Of a DNA stretch of 64,000 nucleotides, positions 10,752-23,779 are shown one piece after another (the stretch's first letter is position 1; each line of letters starts with the position of its first letter). The DNA is from Dipteris shenzhenensis. Its lineage: Eukaryota > Polypodiophyta > Polypodiopsida > Gleicheniales. The notes beneath the pieces are model-generated. The model saw nothing but the letters and a program-made list of their open reading frames with translations, had not been told where the DNA came from and did no database searches. A program made the position numbers and the translations under genes. Location: the NCBI GenBank assembly GCA_047967505.1, contig CM106539.1; one strand, 5' to 3'.

Positions 10752-11200
10752 ATAATCCTACAAGAAAAGATAATGAAGAATTTAGATACATACAAGTAAA
10801 GTACAATATACAACCCTTGATACAATAAATGTGGGAAATAGCCCAAAAGGCTTTACAAGGCTTCATATGGCAATAAATGTGGGAAATAGCCTAAAAGGCT
10901 TTACAAGGCTTAAATATTTGTACAAATGTAAAAAAACTAGCCAATAAAGCTTTACAAGTAATATAAAATGTCATCTAGTGATAAAGCTTCAATCTTCGTG
11001 AAGACATGTAATCTGTCCATCCATTGATTTGCCCTCTAGTCATAAAGCTTCAATCTTCGTGATGACATGTAATCTGTCCATCCATTGATATCTGTGCACT
11101 GATACCCAACTGATGCAATCTATCCACTAAAGACTGTTCCACTGATATCCACTTATGCAGCCCACATGATATCCACTTATGCATCCCACTGATACTCGTT

Positions 11201-11933
11201 AAATAGTGAATGGTCAGGATGGTCAGGTTTATTTCAAGGCTTCATATGACAACAAATGTAAAAAATAGCATAGAAGTCTTTACAAGGGTTTTTATGACAA
11301 TAAAGGAGCTTAAATATTTATACAAATGCAATAAAAATAACCAATAATCATCAAGGTCCAATATGCCCCATGACATGTAATTTGTCCACTGATATATGTA
11401 ATCTGTCCACTGATATCTGCTATCTACTCATGAAATCTGCCCATTGATAAACCTCTTGGTAAATGGTAAAAGGTCTTATTTAATAGCATGTTATGAGTGT
11501 TAAACCGCATGCGAGCAAAGGGACTCACAACGATTAGGAACTAGTTAGAAAAATTTGAGCATGGCTTCGATTGGCAACTTGGAGAATTGTCTCTCCTCTA
11601 AGGCAATCTAATCTATGCTAAACTATGCTAGACCAACCATCGAAGTGAAGAAAAGCAATAAATAATTTCTTTTTCTGTGTTCATTTTCATGCGCTGGGGT
11701 TTAAGAGGCTTAAATATGCAAAAGAAGTGGTTTTGATGTAGAGGCTAAACCTGCATGTGAGAGAAATGAAGAGCAAGTATCTAAAAAAAAGTTAACATTT
11801 TTCAATTTAAAAGATGAGTATATATAAAAATATTATCTCACCTTCAAAACAAACCATAAATTCACTCTTTTATAATTTTTTAAAAGTATAATATAAAACA
11901 TGTAAATATACAAAACTCTCTCTTTCCTCTGAA

Positions 11934-11936
<3 letters not shown>
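11201..11936. other. AT-rich remnant related to the Copia Cp leader
   Basis: GCATGGCTTCGATTGGCAAC (near 11561) and the following CTAGACCAACCATCGA match the Cp leader around 31258-31345. The rest to 11936 is AT-rich with no coding signal. Confidence 0.4.
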
Positions 11937-13630
<1,694 letters not shown>

Positions 13631-13851
13631 CTCAAATTTACAAACTCAAATTTAAATAAGAAACTAATTAAAATAGAACTCAAAAACTCAAATAAGAAAC
13701 TAATTTAAAAAGAATTGTAATGCCTTCTAAAAAACCCCCCTCGTCTAGTTGCCACAGCCGCCAAGAGTTTTCTCTCTCTCCCTCTGCCCCTCTTCTCTCT
13801 ATTAATCTCTCTCTCTTTCTCTCTCTCTCTCTCTGTCTCTCTCTCTCTCTC

Positions 13852-13896
<45 letters not shown>

Positions 13897-14580
13897 CTTT
13901 CTCTCCCTCCTTTCTTTTCTCTCTTAATCTCTTGCTATCTCTCTCATACACACTCTCTCTCTCCTGTCTCTCTCTAGCTCTCTCTTTCTCTCTATCTCTC
14001 TTTTCAAATTTAGAACACAAATTTCAATAAAAAATTAATTGAAATAGAACTCAAAAGCTTTAACAAGAAACTAATTGAAAAAGAATTGTAAGTAAAGAAA
14101 AAGAATTACAAGATGAATTTTAAGAAATAGAACTCAAAAACTTTAACAAGAAACTAATTGAAAAAGAATTGTAAGTAAAGAAAAAGAATTACAAGATGAA
14201 TTTTAGAATTGCAAGTAAAGAAAAAGAATCGCAAGTACCTAGAAAAAGTGAAAAAAGTAAGGCTCCGCTTATCCTTTCTCTTCCGCTCTTGGTTGCTTCA
14301 ATGAAATGAGGAGAGAATGAGAATGAATGAATGGAAAGAAGAGTATATATAAGAAAAACTAGCCCACTCCTCCCACTCACGCATAAATTTGAATTTTTTA
14401 AAAAGAGAGGGAAATTTGAATTCATTCCTCTAGATAAATTTGAATTCAAATTTGTGTTCAACATTCTTCTTGATACTTTCTTCTCGTACGTTCCTTTTGA
14501 ATTCAAATTTTTGTTCAACATTCTTCTTAATACTTTCTTCTCGTAGGTCCCTCTTCATTCTTCTTGTAAGTCAAATCTTA
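13631..14580. repeat. AT-rich spacer with two local tandem repeats
   Basis: An 83-bp unit (starting GAAATAGAACTCAAAA) occurs twice at 14041-14123 and 14124-14206. A 57-bp unit (starting TGAATTCAAATTT) occurs at 14441 and 14498. Another CT block with palindrome half GCCACAGCCGCC lies at 13740-13990. The motif TATATATAAGAAAAA near 14344 is preceded by GAATGAATG, and the same arrangement recurs near 19829, so this spacer belongs to a longer repeated unit. Confidence 0.65.
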
Positions 14581-16690
14581 TTTGTCGCTCTTGCTCATGA
14601 TAGTTCTACTCTTAGTTGTAAGAATTCGACCTCTCTCCCTCTACTCCTCTCCTCTTCTCTATGTAGTGGGCTCTCTCTCTCTCTCTAATGGAGCTCCCTC
14701 TCTATGCGATGGAGCTCCCTCTCTAGTCACATATCTCTCTCTCTCTAGTCCCATACCTTCCCAACCTTCCTCTAGTCGCGTACCTTCCTCTCTCCCTCAA
14801 GTCTTCTCATCTCTCCTCTCTCTCTAATCGCTTACCTTCCCTTCTCCCTAAAGTCTTCTTATCTCTCTTCTCTCTCTACTAGTGTTTCCCTCTCCATCAC
14901 GTCTTCTCACCCCTCTCCCTTCCTCACTCCTCTCCCTCTATTACTCAATTAACTCTCCTCTCATCCATGGAGGCCGTGGCCCCCAGGATTCCTCTCTCTC
15001 TCTCTTCCTTCTCTCTCTCTCCTCCCTCCCCCCCTCTCTCTCTCTCTCTCTCCCTCCCCTCCCTCCCCTCACTCCTCTCTCTCTCTCCCCTCCCTTTTCC
15101 TCATTCCTCTCACCCTTGGGCCGTGGCCGCCAAGACCCCCCCCCTCTCTCTCTCTCCCTCCCGTCCCTCTCCTCACTCCTCTCACCCCCTCTCTCTCTCT
15201 CTCTCTCTCTCTCCCTCCCCTCCCTCTCACCCTGGCGGCCGCGGCCCCTAGGAACCCCCCTCTCTCTCTCCCTCTCTCCCCCTCCCCTCCCTCTCACCTC
15301 CCCTCCCTCTCACCCGGGGGCCGCAGACCCCCCCTCTCTCTCTCTCTCCCTCCCCTCCCTCTCACCTCCCCTCCCTCTCACCTGGGGGCCGCGGACCCCC
15401 CTCTCTCTCTCCCTCCCCTCCCTCTCACCTCCCCTCCCTCTCACCCAGCGGCCATGGCCGCCAGGAACCCCCCCTCTCTCTCTCTCTCTCCCTCCCCTCC
15501 CTCCTCTCCCCTTTCTCTCCCTCCCTTCCATCCTCTCCCCTCCCTCTCACCCTGGTGGTCGCGGCCGCCAGGACCCCCCCTCTCTCTCTCTCTCACTTTC
15601 TCTCTACCTCCCCTCCCTCCTCTCTCTCTCTCCCTCCTCTCTCTCTCACCCTAGCGGCCGTGGCCGCCAGGACCCCCCCCTCTCCCTCCCTCCCCTCCCT
15701 CCTCTCTCTCTCACCCTAGTGGCCACGGTCGCCAAAACCCCCCTCTCTCTCTCTCTCTCGCTCTCTCTCTCCCTCCCCTCCCTCCTCTCTCTCTCCCTCC
15801 TCTCTCTCTCACCCTAGTGGCTGCGGTTGCCAGGACCCCCCTCTCCCTCCCTCCTGTCCCTCCCATCCCTCCTCTCTCTCTCTCACCCTGGCGGCCTCGG
15901 CTGCCAGGACCCCCCCTCTCGCCTCACCCTGGTGGCCGCGGCCGCCAGGATGCCCCCCTCCTGCCTCTCGCCTCCCCCCTCTCGCCTCTCGCCTCCCCCC
16001 CTTTCCCGCTCGCCTCCTTCTGGCGGCTGTGGCCACCAAGATGCCCCTCCTCCCGTCCCCCCCTCTCCTGCTCCCCTCCCCCTGGTGGCCACAGCCGCCA
16101 GGATGCCCCCCCCTCGCCTGCCCCCCTCCCACCTCTCGTCTCCCCCCCCTCCCGCTTGCCTCCCCCTGGCGGCCGCGGCCGCCAGGATATCTCTCCCCTC
16201 CCGCCTCTCACCTCCCCCCCTCTCGCTCGCCCCCCCTCTCCCACTCCCCTTCCCCTGGCGGTCGCGGCCACTAGGATGCCCCCCCCTCGTCTCCCCCCCT
16301 CCTGCTCGCCCTCCCCTCTCTTGCTCCCCTCCCCCTGGTGGCCGCGGCTGCCAGGATGCCCCCCCCTTGCCTCCCCCCCTCCCGCTCGTTACCCCCTCTC
16401 CTGCTCCCCTCCCCCTGGCGGTCGCGGTTGCTAGGATGCCCCTGCCCCTCGCCTCCCCCCCTCCCATCTCTTGTCTCCCCCCCTCTCCTGCTTGCCTCCC
16501 CCCCCTCCCGCTTGCCTCTCGCCTCCCTCCCGACTGCTAGGATGCCCCCCCCTCTTCCCTCCCTCCCGATCGCCTCCCCCTGCCCTCTTGCCTCTCGCCC
16601 CCTCCTGCCTCTCGCCTCCCCTCCCCTCTTGCTCGCCTCCCCCTGGCGCTTGCCTCTCGCCTCCCCCTCCCTCCCTCCTGCCTCTCGTTC
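14581..16690. repeat. Polypyrimidine minisatellite with GC palindromes, part 2
   Basis: From 14965 onward, about 18 GC-rich palindromic blocks alternate with CT- or C-rich tracts of 50-90 bp. The cleanest is the 22-bp perfect palindrome CCTGGCGGCC plus its complement at about 16170-16191; most others differ by one to four bases. Blocks lie near 15113, 15228, 15446, 15550, 15650, 15715, 15813, 15888, 15930, 16020, 16082, 16170, 16253, 16334 and 16420. The tracts drift from CT-rich to CCCCT-rich towards the right. Long Ser/Leu/Pro or Gly/Arg frames here are by-products of composition. Confidence 0.85.
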
Positions 16691-18547
16691 TTTCAGATAT
16701 TCACAAAATTCTTCTGAAAAGTACTCTCCCCCTCTATCAGATCTTAGCACTTTAATATGCACACCTTTCTCTTTTTCAACCATGGCCTTAAAAGCCTTGA
16801 AATGGCTGAACACTTCACTTTTGTGCTTCATAAAATAAATCCACACCTTCCTAGTGTAGTCATCAATAAACGTCACATAATAGTGGCATCCACCAATAGA
16901 AGCAGTTTTGGTTGTCCAAACATCTGAATGGATCACTTCCAAAGGTCTTCTGCTCACCTTAGCATTTTTGGGAAATGCATGTCTGGCCTGCTTACCCATT
17001 TGGCATGCTTCACATACCTTTTGCATTCCCTCAACTCTGAATTTAGGCAAACCTGCAACAATGTTTTTTGTTTGCATAGATTTCAGCCTTTGTATATTCA
17101 CGTGCCCAATGCGCTTGTGCCATATCTCAATATCTGCAATGACACCTCTCCCATGCGCAAACATAGCAGCTTTCACCTCAGGCATATCAACATCCAAGGT
17201 GAACATTCTGCCATTTTTGTTGCCTTTCGCAACCAAGCGGCACTTATTTTTCAAGTCCTCAACAAAGCATCCATCAGGATTAAATCTAACCTGCAGACCT
17301 TGCTCAACCATCTGGCCTACTGAAACCAGGTTCTTAGTGATTTTTGGAACATGAAGTACATCTGCCAAGTACTTCGTTTTGCCATCCTGCATAGCCAATG
17401 GCACTTTACCAACCTGCGTAATTGGGTGCGCAGTATCATCACCTGTTTCAACATAACCTGGCTTATCCAAATTTCTAACATCATGAAACCACTCACCATG
17501 ACTGGTCATGTGGTTAGAGGCACCTGAATCAACATACCAAACATCATTGCAAGCTGCAGCATCTCCTGACATGGAGTTAACCATACGCTGCATCACAAAA
17601 AGGTGCTCATTTCTGTCGTCACCATGCCCACTTGATGATGCATAGTTGCTTTGCTGCAACTTCCCACTTTTGATGTCATTCTGCTTTTTAAAGCATGTAT
17701 TCTCCTTGTGTCCAGGCTTTCCACAATAATAGCATTCTGTGCTACTATTTACTTGCTGGTTCCTTTGCCATGAACCACGGCCTCTTTGGCTCCCCCTGCC
17801 TCTAGAACTACCACGTCCTCCTCCATAGGACTGGTTTTCCTGTTGTTGCTGTTGGTTCTGATTTCCTGCACGGCCACCAAAACGGCCTCTTCCTCTACCC
17901 CTGCCTCTACCTGTATTCGAGTAGAAAGCAGTCTCTTGAGAAGTTGAGGTGGCTGAACCACCATTCCTTTGCTCTTCACTCAGCAAGAGAGCAATAAGTT
18001 CTTGAAAATCAGGAAATGTTTCACGGACTCCAATGGATGTCCGAAATTGTGCATAATCTTTCCCAAGACCATTCAAGGTCACGGAGACTAAGTCCTCATC
18101 ATCAACAGGTGCTCCAATGGAGGCAAGAGAATCTGCAAGGCCTTTCACCTTCAAGGAATACTCATTTATATTCAGATTTTTCCTTTGCACATTGTGCAAC
18201 TCCTGCTTTAGCTGCATCTTTCGTGCTTTGGTATTTGTGCTATACAGCTTCACCAATGTATCCCATGCCTCCTTAGGCGTCTCTACATCCTGTATATGCA
18301 CAATCATAGAATCTGAAATGCTAATAGACAGCCAATACAGGCATTTTCTGGCTTTTTCATGCCATTCTTTAAAGGCCTTCAATTCAGTAGGAGTGGGAGC
18401 AGCACCCAAAACTGGTTCTGCAGTTTCACCACTGATGTAATCCCAAACTCCCTTTCCCATAAGGAAGTTTGTTATCCTGAACTTCCATGCTTGGAAGTTG
18501 TTCTTGTCAAGCTTCTCACTGACAATGGTAGACAGATTCTCAGACAT
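16691..18547 (-). CDS. Copia A2 gag-protease-integrase, truncated in integrase
   Basis: The frame is open from MSENLSTIVSEKLDKN (18547) across the break. In order: gag (residues ~1-200), a Gly/Arg-rich region (~210-265), a CCHC zinc knuckle CYYCGKPGHKENTC (~270), the protease site WYVDSGASNHM (~339), the integrase zinc-binding region with WHKRIGHVN and CEACQMGKQ (~473-510), and the integrase core with HSDVW (first Asp, ~541) and RSDRGGEY (second Asp, ~606). The catalytic Glu and all of RT are lost. It reads on for about 140 codons into antisense minisatellite (to 16271) only because that strand lacks stops. Unlike A1 and A3 it has no internal stop, so it looks younger. Confidence 0.85.
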
Positions 18548-19070
18548 TTTACAAATCAGGAATTGCAACAGCAACCTGTAAACACAGCAAATGCCTCACA
18601 AGGGCAGATAGCAAAACTTCTGCAAAAAGCCTCACAGGGGCAGATCTGCAACACTGACGAAAGTGGTATTTCACCACACAGTCACTTCCTAGTGACGATT
18701 TTGCATCAACAGGCAACAGGCATGAGTCTGCAACTCCCAATATCTCTGCACACAGGCATACGATGCAATTTCTGTGGCACCTTTCCACCGACTAGCCGCG
18801 CAGTGGTCGCACAGCGAAAAACAGGGCCTTTTTCTGAGTGCCTGCGAAGAACTTGCGCCTTCAAAACGGGCCCCGAAACGGCCTCAAATCAAAAAAATAA
18901 ACTCGCCACACCGCGAAGGGCCTCTCAATCTGAAACAGTGCACTCATGCACTTCTGGCTGTGCTACCTGCAGAGATTTGCTCCCAAACTCGAAATAGGAA
19001 AGCAACACTGGTCCTCTTACCAGGACACCACAAACTTGGCTTGCTTTCTTGAGCTCCTTACCACGAACAA

Positions 19071-19083
19071 GGCTCTGATACCA
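19071..19083 (-). other. Primer-binding site of Copia A2
   Basis: The complement reads TGGTATCAGAGCC, the initiator tRNA-Met type primer site typical of plant Copia elements, directly next to the LTR end TTTACA. Confidence 0.85.
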
Positions 19084-19381
19084 TGTAAAGAATAAGGGAG
19101 AGAGATAGGAGACTCAAGTTCAGCTTTCTTCACAACACACAAAAGAGAGAGGACACAAGGTTGGAGAGTGAAGCCTTTCTTCACTTCTGCACACAACAAC
19201 CATACAATAGAAGAGGGAAATACCCTATATGTCAAACCCTAGAATACGTGGTTCATATGTGAACCCAAACCAAAAACATACGTGGTAGTCTAACTACACC
19301 ACGAGTACAACCAACATAGGCGGTGACATAAATGATAGTCATCCAGGAGATATATCGGGGGTAGAGCTTGATATCTCAACA
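19084..19381 (-). repeat. 5' LTR of Copia A2
   Basis: 298 bp; on the minus strand it starts TGTTGAGATATCAAGCTC and ends TTCTTTACA. Only the first ~18 bases resemble the A1/A3 LTRs. Minisatellite DNA follows at 19382. Confidence 0.8.
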
Positions 19382-20654
19382 CCTCCTACCTCCCTCCCTC
19401 TCTCCCCCTACCTCCGCTCCTCCCTCCCTCTCTCCCTCCCTCCCTCCCTCTCTCCCTCCTTGCCTCCTCTCTTCCGTCGCTCTCCCTCCCTCCTTGGCTC
19501 CTCCCTCCCTCCTTTCCTCCCTCTCATCCCCCTCCACTTCCCTCTTCCTCTTGGAGGCCGTAGCCTCCAAGGCTTCTCTCCTTCTCTCTAAACTTTCTCT
19601 CTCTCTCTAGTTCCTCTCTCTCTTTCTTTCTTTCTCTTTCTTCAAATTTTAAAAAAAAATCTAGATAAAGAATTAATCAAAAAATTTTACAAGTACTTGG
19701 AAAAAGTTTGTAAGTTTGCTCTTTCTTGCTTTCTTGCTCTTCCTTCCTTGCTTTCTTTCTCATCCTTACTTTCTTGCTTTCTTGCTTCAATGAATGAAAT
19801 GAGGGGAGAATGAATGAAGAAGGAAGACTATATATAAGAAAAATTAGGTTTTCCTCCTCCTCTCCTATTGGCTTTCCATTCCTCCCCTCTCTCCTATTGG
19901 CTTTTCATTTCTCCCCTCTCCCATTGGCTCCCATTACTCCCCCTCTCCCATTGGACCCCCATCCCTCATCCCAATCTTCCATTGGCCCTCCCCCCCATCC
20001 ATTCCTTCTTCCTCCCCCATTGCCACCACTCCCATCCCACATTTCCACCACGTCCCATACTCCTCCCATTTCCCAAAATCCCATATTTCCCCATCTCACC
20101 CTCCTCTTTTTCATCCCCTATTAACTCCCCTCACTCATTTCACTCCCTTATTATCCTACTTCCCTATTACCTCCCCCTCTCCCATTCCATTCTTCCCTCC
20201 CCACTCTCACTTCCACTTCCCATTACTCACTTGCCATTTGAAAACTATTAATATATTATTATACTATTTTTTATACTTATTATCATACACCCTTATTACT
20301 TCCCCTCTCCCATTCCACTCCTCCCTCCTCACTCCCACTTCCGCTTCCCATCACTCACTTGCTATACACATTTGCAAACTATTAATATATTATTATATGA
20401 TTTTTTATACTATTTGCAAACTTACATGTGGGCAAAATCATAGGTGTCAAAGCGATCCTATTGTGGTCATACAACAACTGTGCTTTTATTCAAGGGCATA
20501 TTTATCCTCATCAACAAGCTTATTTCAGCTTTTATTTTGACACAATACTCAAGGTATGAAGTGCATAATTTGTGCACTAGGTGTTTACTTTGTTGTATCA
20601 AAATTGTTTGCCACACACACACACATATACACATACCGAGAATTTTCTAATATT
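19382..20654. repeat. Polypyrimidine/C-rich continuation with local repeats
   Basis: CT-rich minisatellite resumes at 19382, with one palindrome (GGAGGCCGTAGCCTCC, near 19553). After an AT-rich spacer and a TATATATAAGAAAAA motif (about 19829), a ~29-bp unit containing CTCC(C/T)ATTGG repeats five times (19862-19990). A ~128-bp unit then occurs twice (about 20165-20290 and 20293-20420). Nothing coding is recognisable. (CA)n with TATACACATA near 20615-20637 leads into the satellite. Confidence 0.6.
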
Positions 20655-22052
20655 ATCGCATCTACATTTCTCCGATGGGCACAAAACTTTGTACACGCCT
20701 CAAACTAGGTCATATTGACTTGCATACAAAGTGGTGCACCCATCCCATAAGTACTTATTTAGATAACACACCTGCAAACGTATTTTATGACAATTGTGCA
20801 TAACACTAGGAACAAAATGGTGTATAATGTCGATCGACTATGCAAAGCATATCCAATGGACACAAGACTTTGCATGTTCCTCAACCTAGGTAGTATTGAC
20901 TTGTGTGCAAAGTGGCATCCCCATCCGATAAGTACTTGTTTGAAAAATACACCTAGGATTGTGTTTTTTAACGGTTCTACATGAGACTAAGGCAAAAACG
21001 GTATTTAATACACAATCTACCATGTAAAGCATATCCGATGGGCACAATACTTTGCACGTGCCTCAAAAGCGATGGTATGGCATTCCATGCAAAGTGGAAT
21101 GCCCATTCAATAATTACTTGGTATGATAATACACCTAAGAGCGTGTTCTTTGACGGATGTGCATAACACTAGGGGGAAAACAGTGTATAATGTGTGATCC
21201 CCATGCAAAGCATAACCGATAGACACAATACTGTGCACGCACATCAACCTAGTTGAAATTGACTTTCTTGCAAAGTGGCTCCCCCATCTGACAAGTACTT
21301 TTTAGAATATCACACCTAGGACCATGTTTTTTATTGGTTCTTGTCCATGACACTAAGGTGAAAACGCTGTTTTATGCTTAATCGACAATGCAACGCATAT
21401 CCGATCGTCACAATACTTTGCACACATCTCAACCTAGGTATTATTGACTTACATGCAAAGTGGTGTGCCCATCCCATAAGTACTTAGTCGAATAACACAT
21501 CTAGGACCGCGTTTTTTGACGGTTGTGCATGACACTAAGGCCAAAACAGTGTTTAATGCTTGTTCGACAATGCAAAGCATATCAGATGGGCACAATACTT
21601 TGCATGAGTCTCAAAAATTGTGGTATTGCATTGCATGCAAAGTGGTACACCCATCTGATAAGCAGTTGGTCAGATAACACACCTAAAAGCGTGCTTTTTT
21701 ATGGTTGTGCATGACATTGAGGCACAAATAGAGTTTAATACATGATATACCATGCAAAGTACATCCGATGGGCACAATACTTTGCACCCACCTTAACCTA
21801 GGTGTTATTGAGTTGCATGAAAAGTGACATGTCGGTTAGAGAAGTACTTGATCCGATAACACACCTAGGACCGTGTTTTTTTACAAATGTGCTTGACACT
21901 AAGGCAAAAATGGTGTTTCATGCTTGATCAGCAATGCAAAGCATATCTGATGGGCACAATACTTTGCACAGACCTTCAAATAGGTGTAATTTACCTACAT
22001 GCAAATTGGAACACCCATCCCATAAGTGCTTGATCGGATAACATACCTAGCA
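20655..22052. repeat. Satellite array edge: divergent ~181-bp monomers
   Basis: About seven or eight monomers repeat every 180-184 bp, with CATGCAAAGCATATCCGATG and GATAA(C)ACACCTA as landmarks. The T-rich boundary block falls near 20780, 20961, 21140, 21323, 21510, 21692 and 21872. They mix features of the three core types and follow no fixed order, unlike the rest of the array. This is what is expected at the ageing edge of a satellite. Confidence 0.85.
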
Positions 22053-22752
22053 GCGTGTTTTTTTACGGATGTGCATGACACGAGCAAAAATAGCATTTAA
22101 TGCTCGATCGACCATGCAAAGGATATCTGATGGGCACAACACTTTTCCTAAGCCTCAACCTAGGTGGTATTGAAATTTTCTCAAAGAGGCACACCCATCC
22201 GATAAGTACTTGGTCAGATAACACACCTAAGGGCGTATTTTTTTGCAGATGTGCATATCATTAGGGGAAAAACAGTGTATAATGCATGATCGGCCATGCA
22301 AAGCATATCCGATGGTGACAATACTTTGCATGCACCTCAACCTAGTTGAAAAAAACTTGCGTGCAAAGTGGAGCCCCCATCTGATAAGTACTTATTTGAA
22401 TAACACACCTAGGGCCGTGTTTTTATATGGTTGTGCATGACACTAAGGCAAAAATGGTGTTTTATGCTTGATCGACAATGCAAAGCATATCCAATGGGCA
22501 CAATAATTTGCACACACCTTCAACTAGGTGGAATTCACTTACATGCAAAGTGGCATTCCCATCGCATAAGTACTTGATCAGATAACACACCTAGCAGCGT
22601 GTTTTTTTAGGGATGTGCATGACACTAAGGCAAAAATGGTATTTAATGCTCGATAGACCATCCAAAGCATATCCGATGGGCACAATACTTTTCGTATGCC
22701 TTAACCTAGGTGGTATTAAAATGTTCTCAAAGAGGCATACCCATCCGATAAG
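22053..22752. repeat. Satellite array, X-Y-Z order begins
   Basis: Monomers at about 22053 (X), 22233 (Y), 22415 (Z) and 22597 (X). The last X is cut at 22752 by the 1.02 kb DNA element. Markers: X carries GTTCTCAAAGAGGCACACCC, Y carries AAAGTGGAGCCCCCAT, Z carries AAAGTGGCATTCCCAT. Confidence 0.85.
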
Positions 22753-23292
22753 GGATGCGTCAATTTTACGAGCAAAAACCTATGAGCAAGTTTATCTGAG
22801 CGTGTTTTTCAAGAGAGTTTTAAAAATGGTTTTCTTTAGGAAACATGGTTTTTACACTTTTATTTTCACTAGAACTAGATCCCTTTATCATAAAAATATA
22901 CAGACTAGTCACTCATTCATTTTACACAACATAATTTTCTTATTTAGAGACATCCCTTTGTACCCCTATTATTATCTTAAAAAAGTGTTGATTCCTTTAA
23001 GAAACATTCCTCATAATCACTCTCAATGTAATAATACTATGCATATATAATTACTTATTAACACATTTATATCATATGGCAATATCTTTTTAGGGTTTTT
23101 ATAGCATATTTATGGACATGTTTTTAAAGAAGTTTAAATTACTATAAATAAGTATTAACTTGGGCTTATATATCACTCTCATAAAATACATGTAATATTT
23201 AATACTATATATGAAAGATTTTCCAAAATATAACTCCATAGATGTGCTCAAATGGGGTGTTCCGATCAATTTGAGTGGTTGAATGACTATAT

Positions 23293-23622
23293 TTGGACAT
23301 TGGATATGAAAGTTATGTCACTTTTAAAAGTGTTGTCCAAGGTAGTTTCGCCAGCGAAACTACCTTGGGAGACTTGCTTCAAAGGGGTTTCGCTGGCGAA
23401 ACTACCTGGATGGCTTGCTTCAATGAGTTTTCTTTGAAGAAACTCTTTCATGAAGATAGGTTGAGAGAGGGTTTTCAATGTCACCCCCTATTAAGTAAAA
23501 GTTGTAAGAAGGATCATAAGGGAATTTTCATAGAGAAATCTACTCTACATGTGGGTTTCTTCAAAAGCCATCCCATTATGCTCTCACCATTCCTACAGAT
23601 TCACCTAAAGATTTTTGTATAA
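23293..23622 (+). CDS. 109-residue ORF inside the Mutator-like element, copy 2
   Basis: Same frame as at 187-516, starting MDIGYESYVTFKSVV and ending HLKIFV. No homology is recognised and there is no transposase motif. Kept open in both copies, but recent duplication is enough to explain that. Confidence 0.25.
   Translation: MDIGYESYVTFKSVVQGSFASETTLGDLLQRGFAGETTWMACFNEFSLKKLFHEDRLREGFQCHPLLSKSCKKDHKGIFIEKSTLHVGFFKSHPIMLSPFLQIHLKIFV
23337..23368. repeat. 32-bp hairpin in copy 2 of the Mutator-like element
   Basis: Arms of 15 nt around CA. The equivalent hairpin in copy 1 (441-472) has TG in the loop, which is simply its reverse complement. Confidence 0.85.
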
Positions 23623-23779
23623 AATAGGCATTGCTATAATACTTTGCATATTTCTAAGTGAAACTATGTTTTCTTCTGATTGATTTTTGCCATATTTATG
23701 CATAGTTGGAAGCTTTTTTTTTCCTTCACTCGGATGCTCAGAAGATTTTGCTCAGAAAATGCTCCTCCCCTCCGATAAG

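Larger units (their letters stand above)
9984..11200. repeat. 610-bp tandem duplication with short inner repeats
   Basis: The sequence beginning GATGAAGAAACCAAGCTCTT occurs at 9984 and again at 10594. Each copy holds a small minus-strand frame, GGCTTTACAAGGCTT blocks (also in the Cp leader near 31010) and a ~55-bp inner repeat containing GATAAAGCTTCAATCTTCGT, found at about 10408, 10468, 10978 and 11041. Unit 2 fades after about 11170. Confidence 0.75.
16691..19381 (-). mobile_element. Ty1/Copia copy A2, 5' half
   Basis: Minus-strand element with 5' LTR (19084-19381), initiator tRNA-Met primer site (19071-19083), leader, and gag through mid-integrase. It stops abruptly at about 16691, where polypyrimidine minisatellite begins; minisatellite also abuts the LTR at 19382. 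The element therefore sat inside the minisatellite and lost its 3' half, probably by a deletion within the array. Its LTR shares only its ends with the A1/A3 LTRs, so A2 is a sister family. Confidence 0.85.
22753..23770 (+). mobile_element. Non-autonomous Mutator-like DNA element, copy 2
   Basis: This 1018-bp element is inserted in an X satellite monomer and flanked by the 9-bp duplication TCCGATAAG (22744-22752 and 23771-23779). The target is the normal satellite sequence, so insertion and boundaries are certain. Ends: GGATGCGTC at 22753 and GCTCCTCCCC at 23770. It is the reverse complement of copy 1 with only scattered differences, so both moved fairly recently or came from the same source. 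Confidence 0.85.

Noticed and set aside
14882-15817. 311-codon plus-strand frame rich in Ser, Leu and Pro
   Set aside because: It lies in CT-rich minisatellite DNA, where stop codons are rare on both strands; the product is pure low complexity and mirrors the repeat.
16271-16690. Gly/Arg/Glu-rich C-terminal extension of the Copia A2 polyprotein
   Set aside because: It is antisense minisatellite read through after the integrase was truncated. The purine-rich strand contains few T residues, hence no stops.
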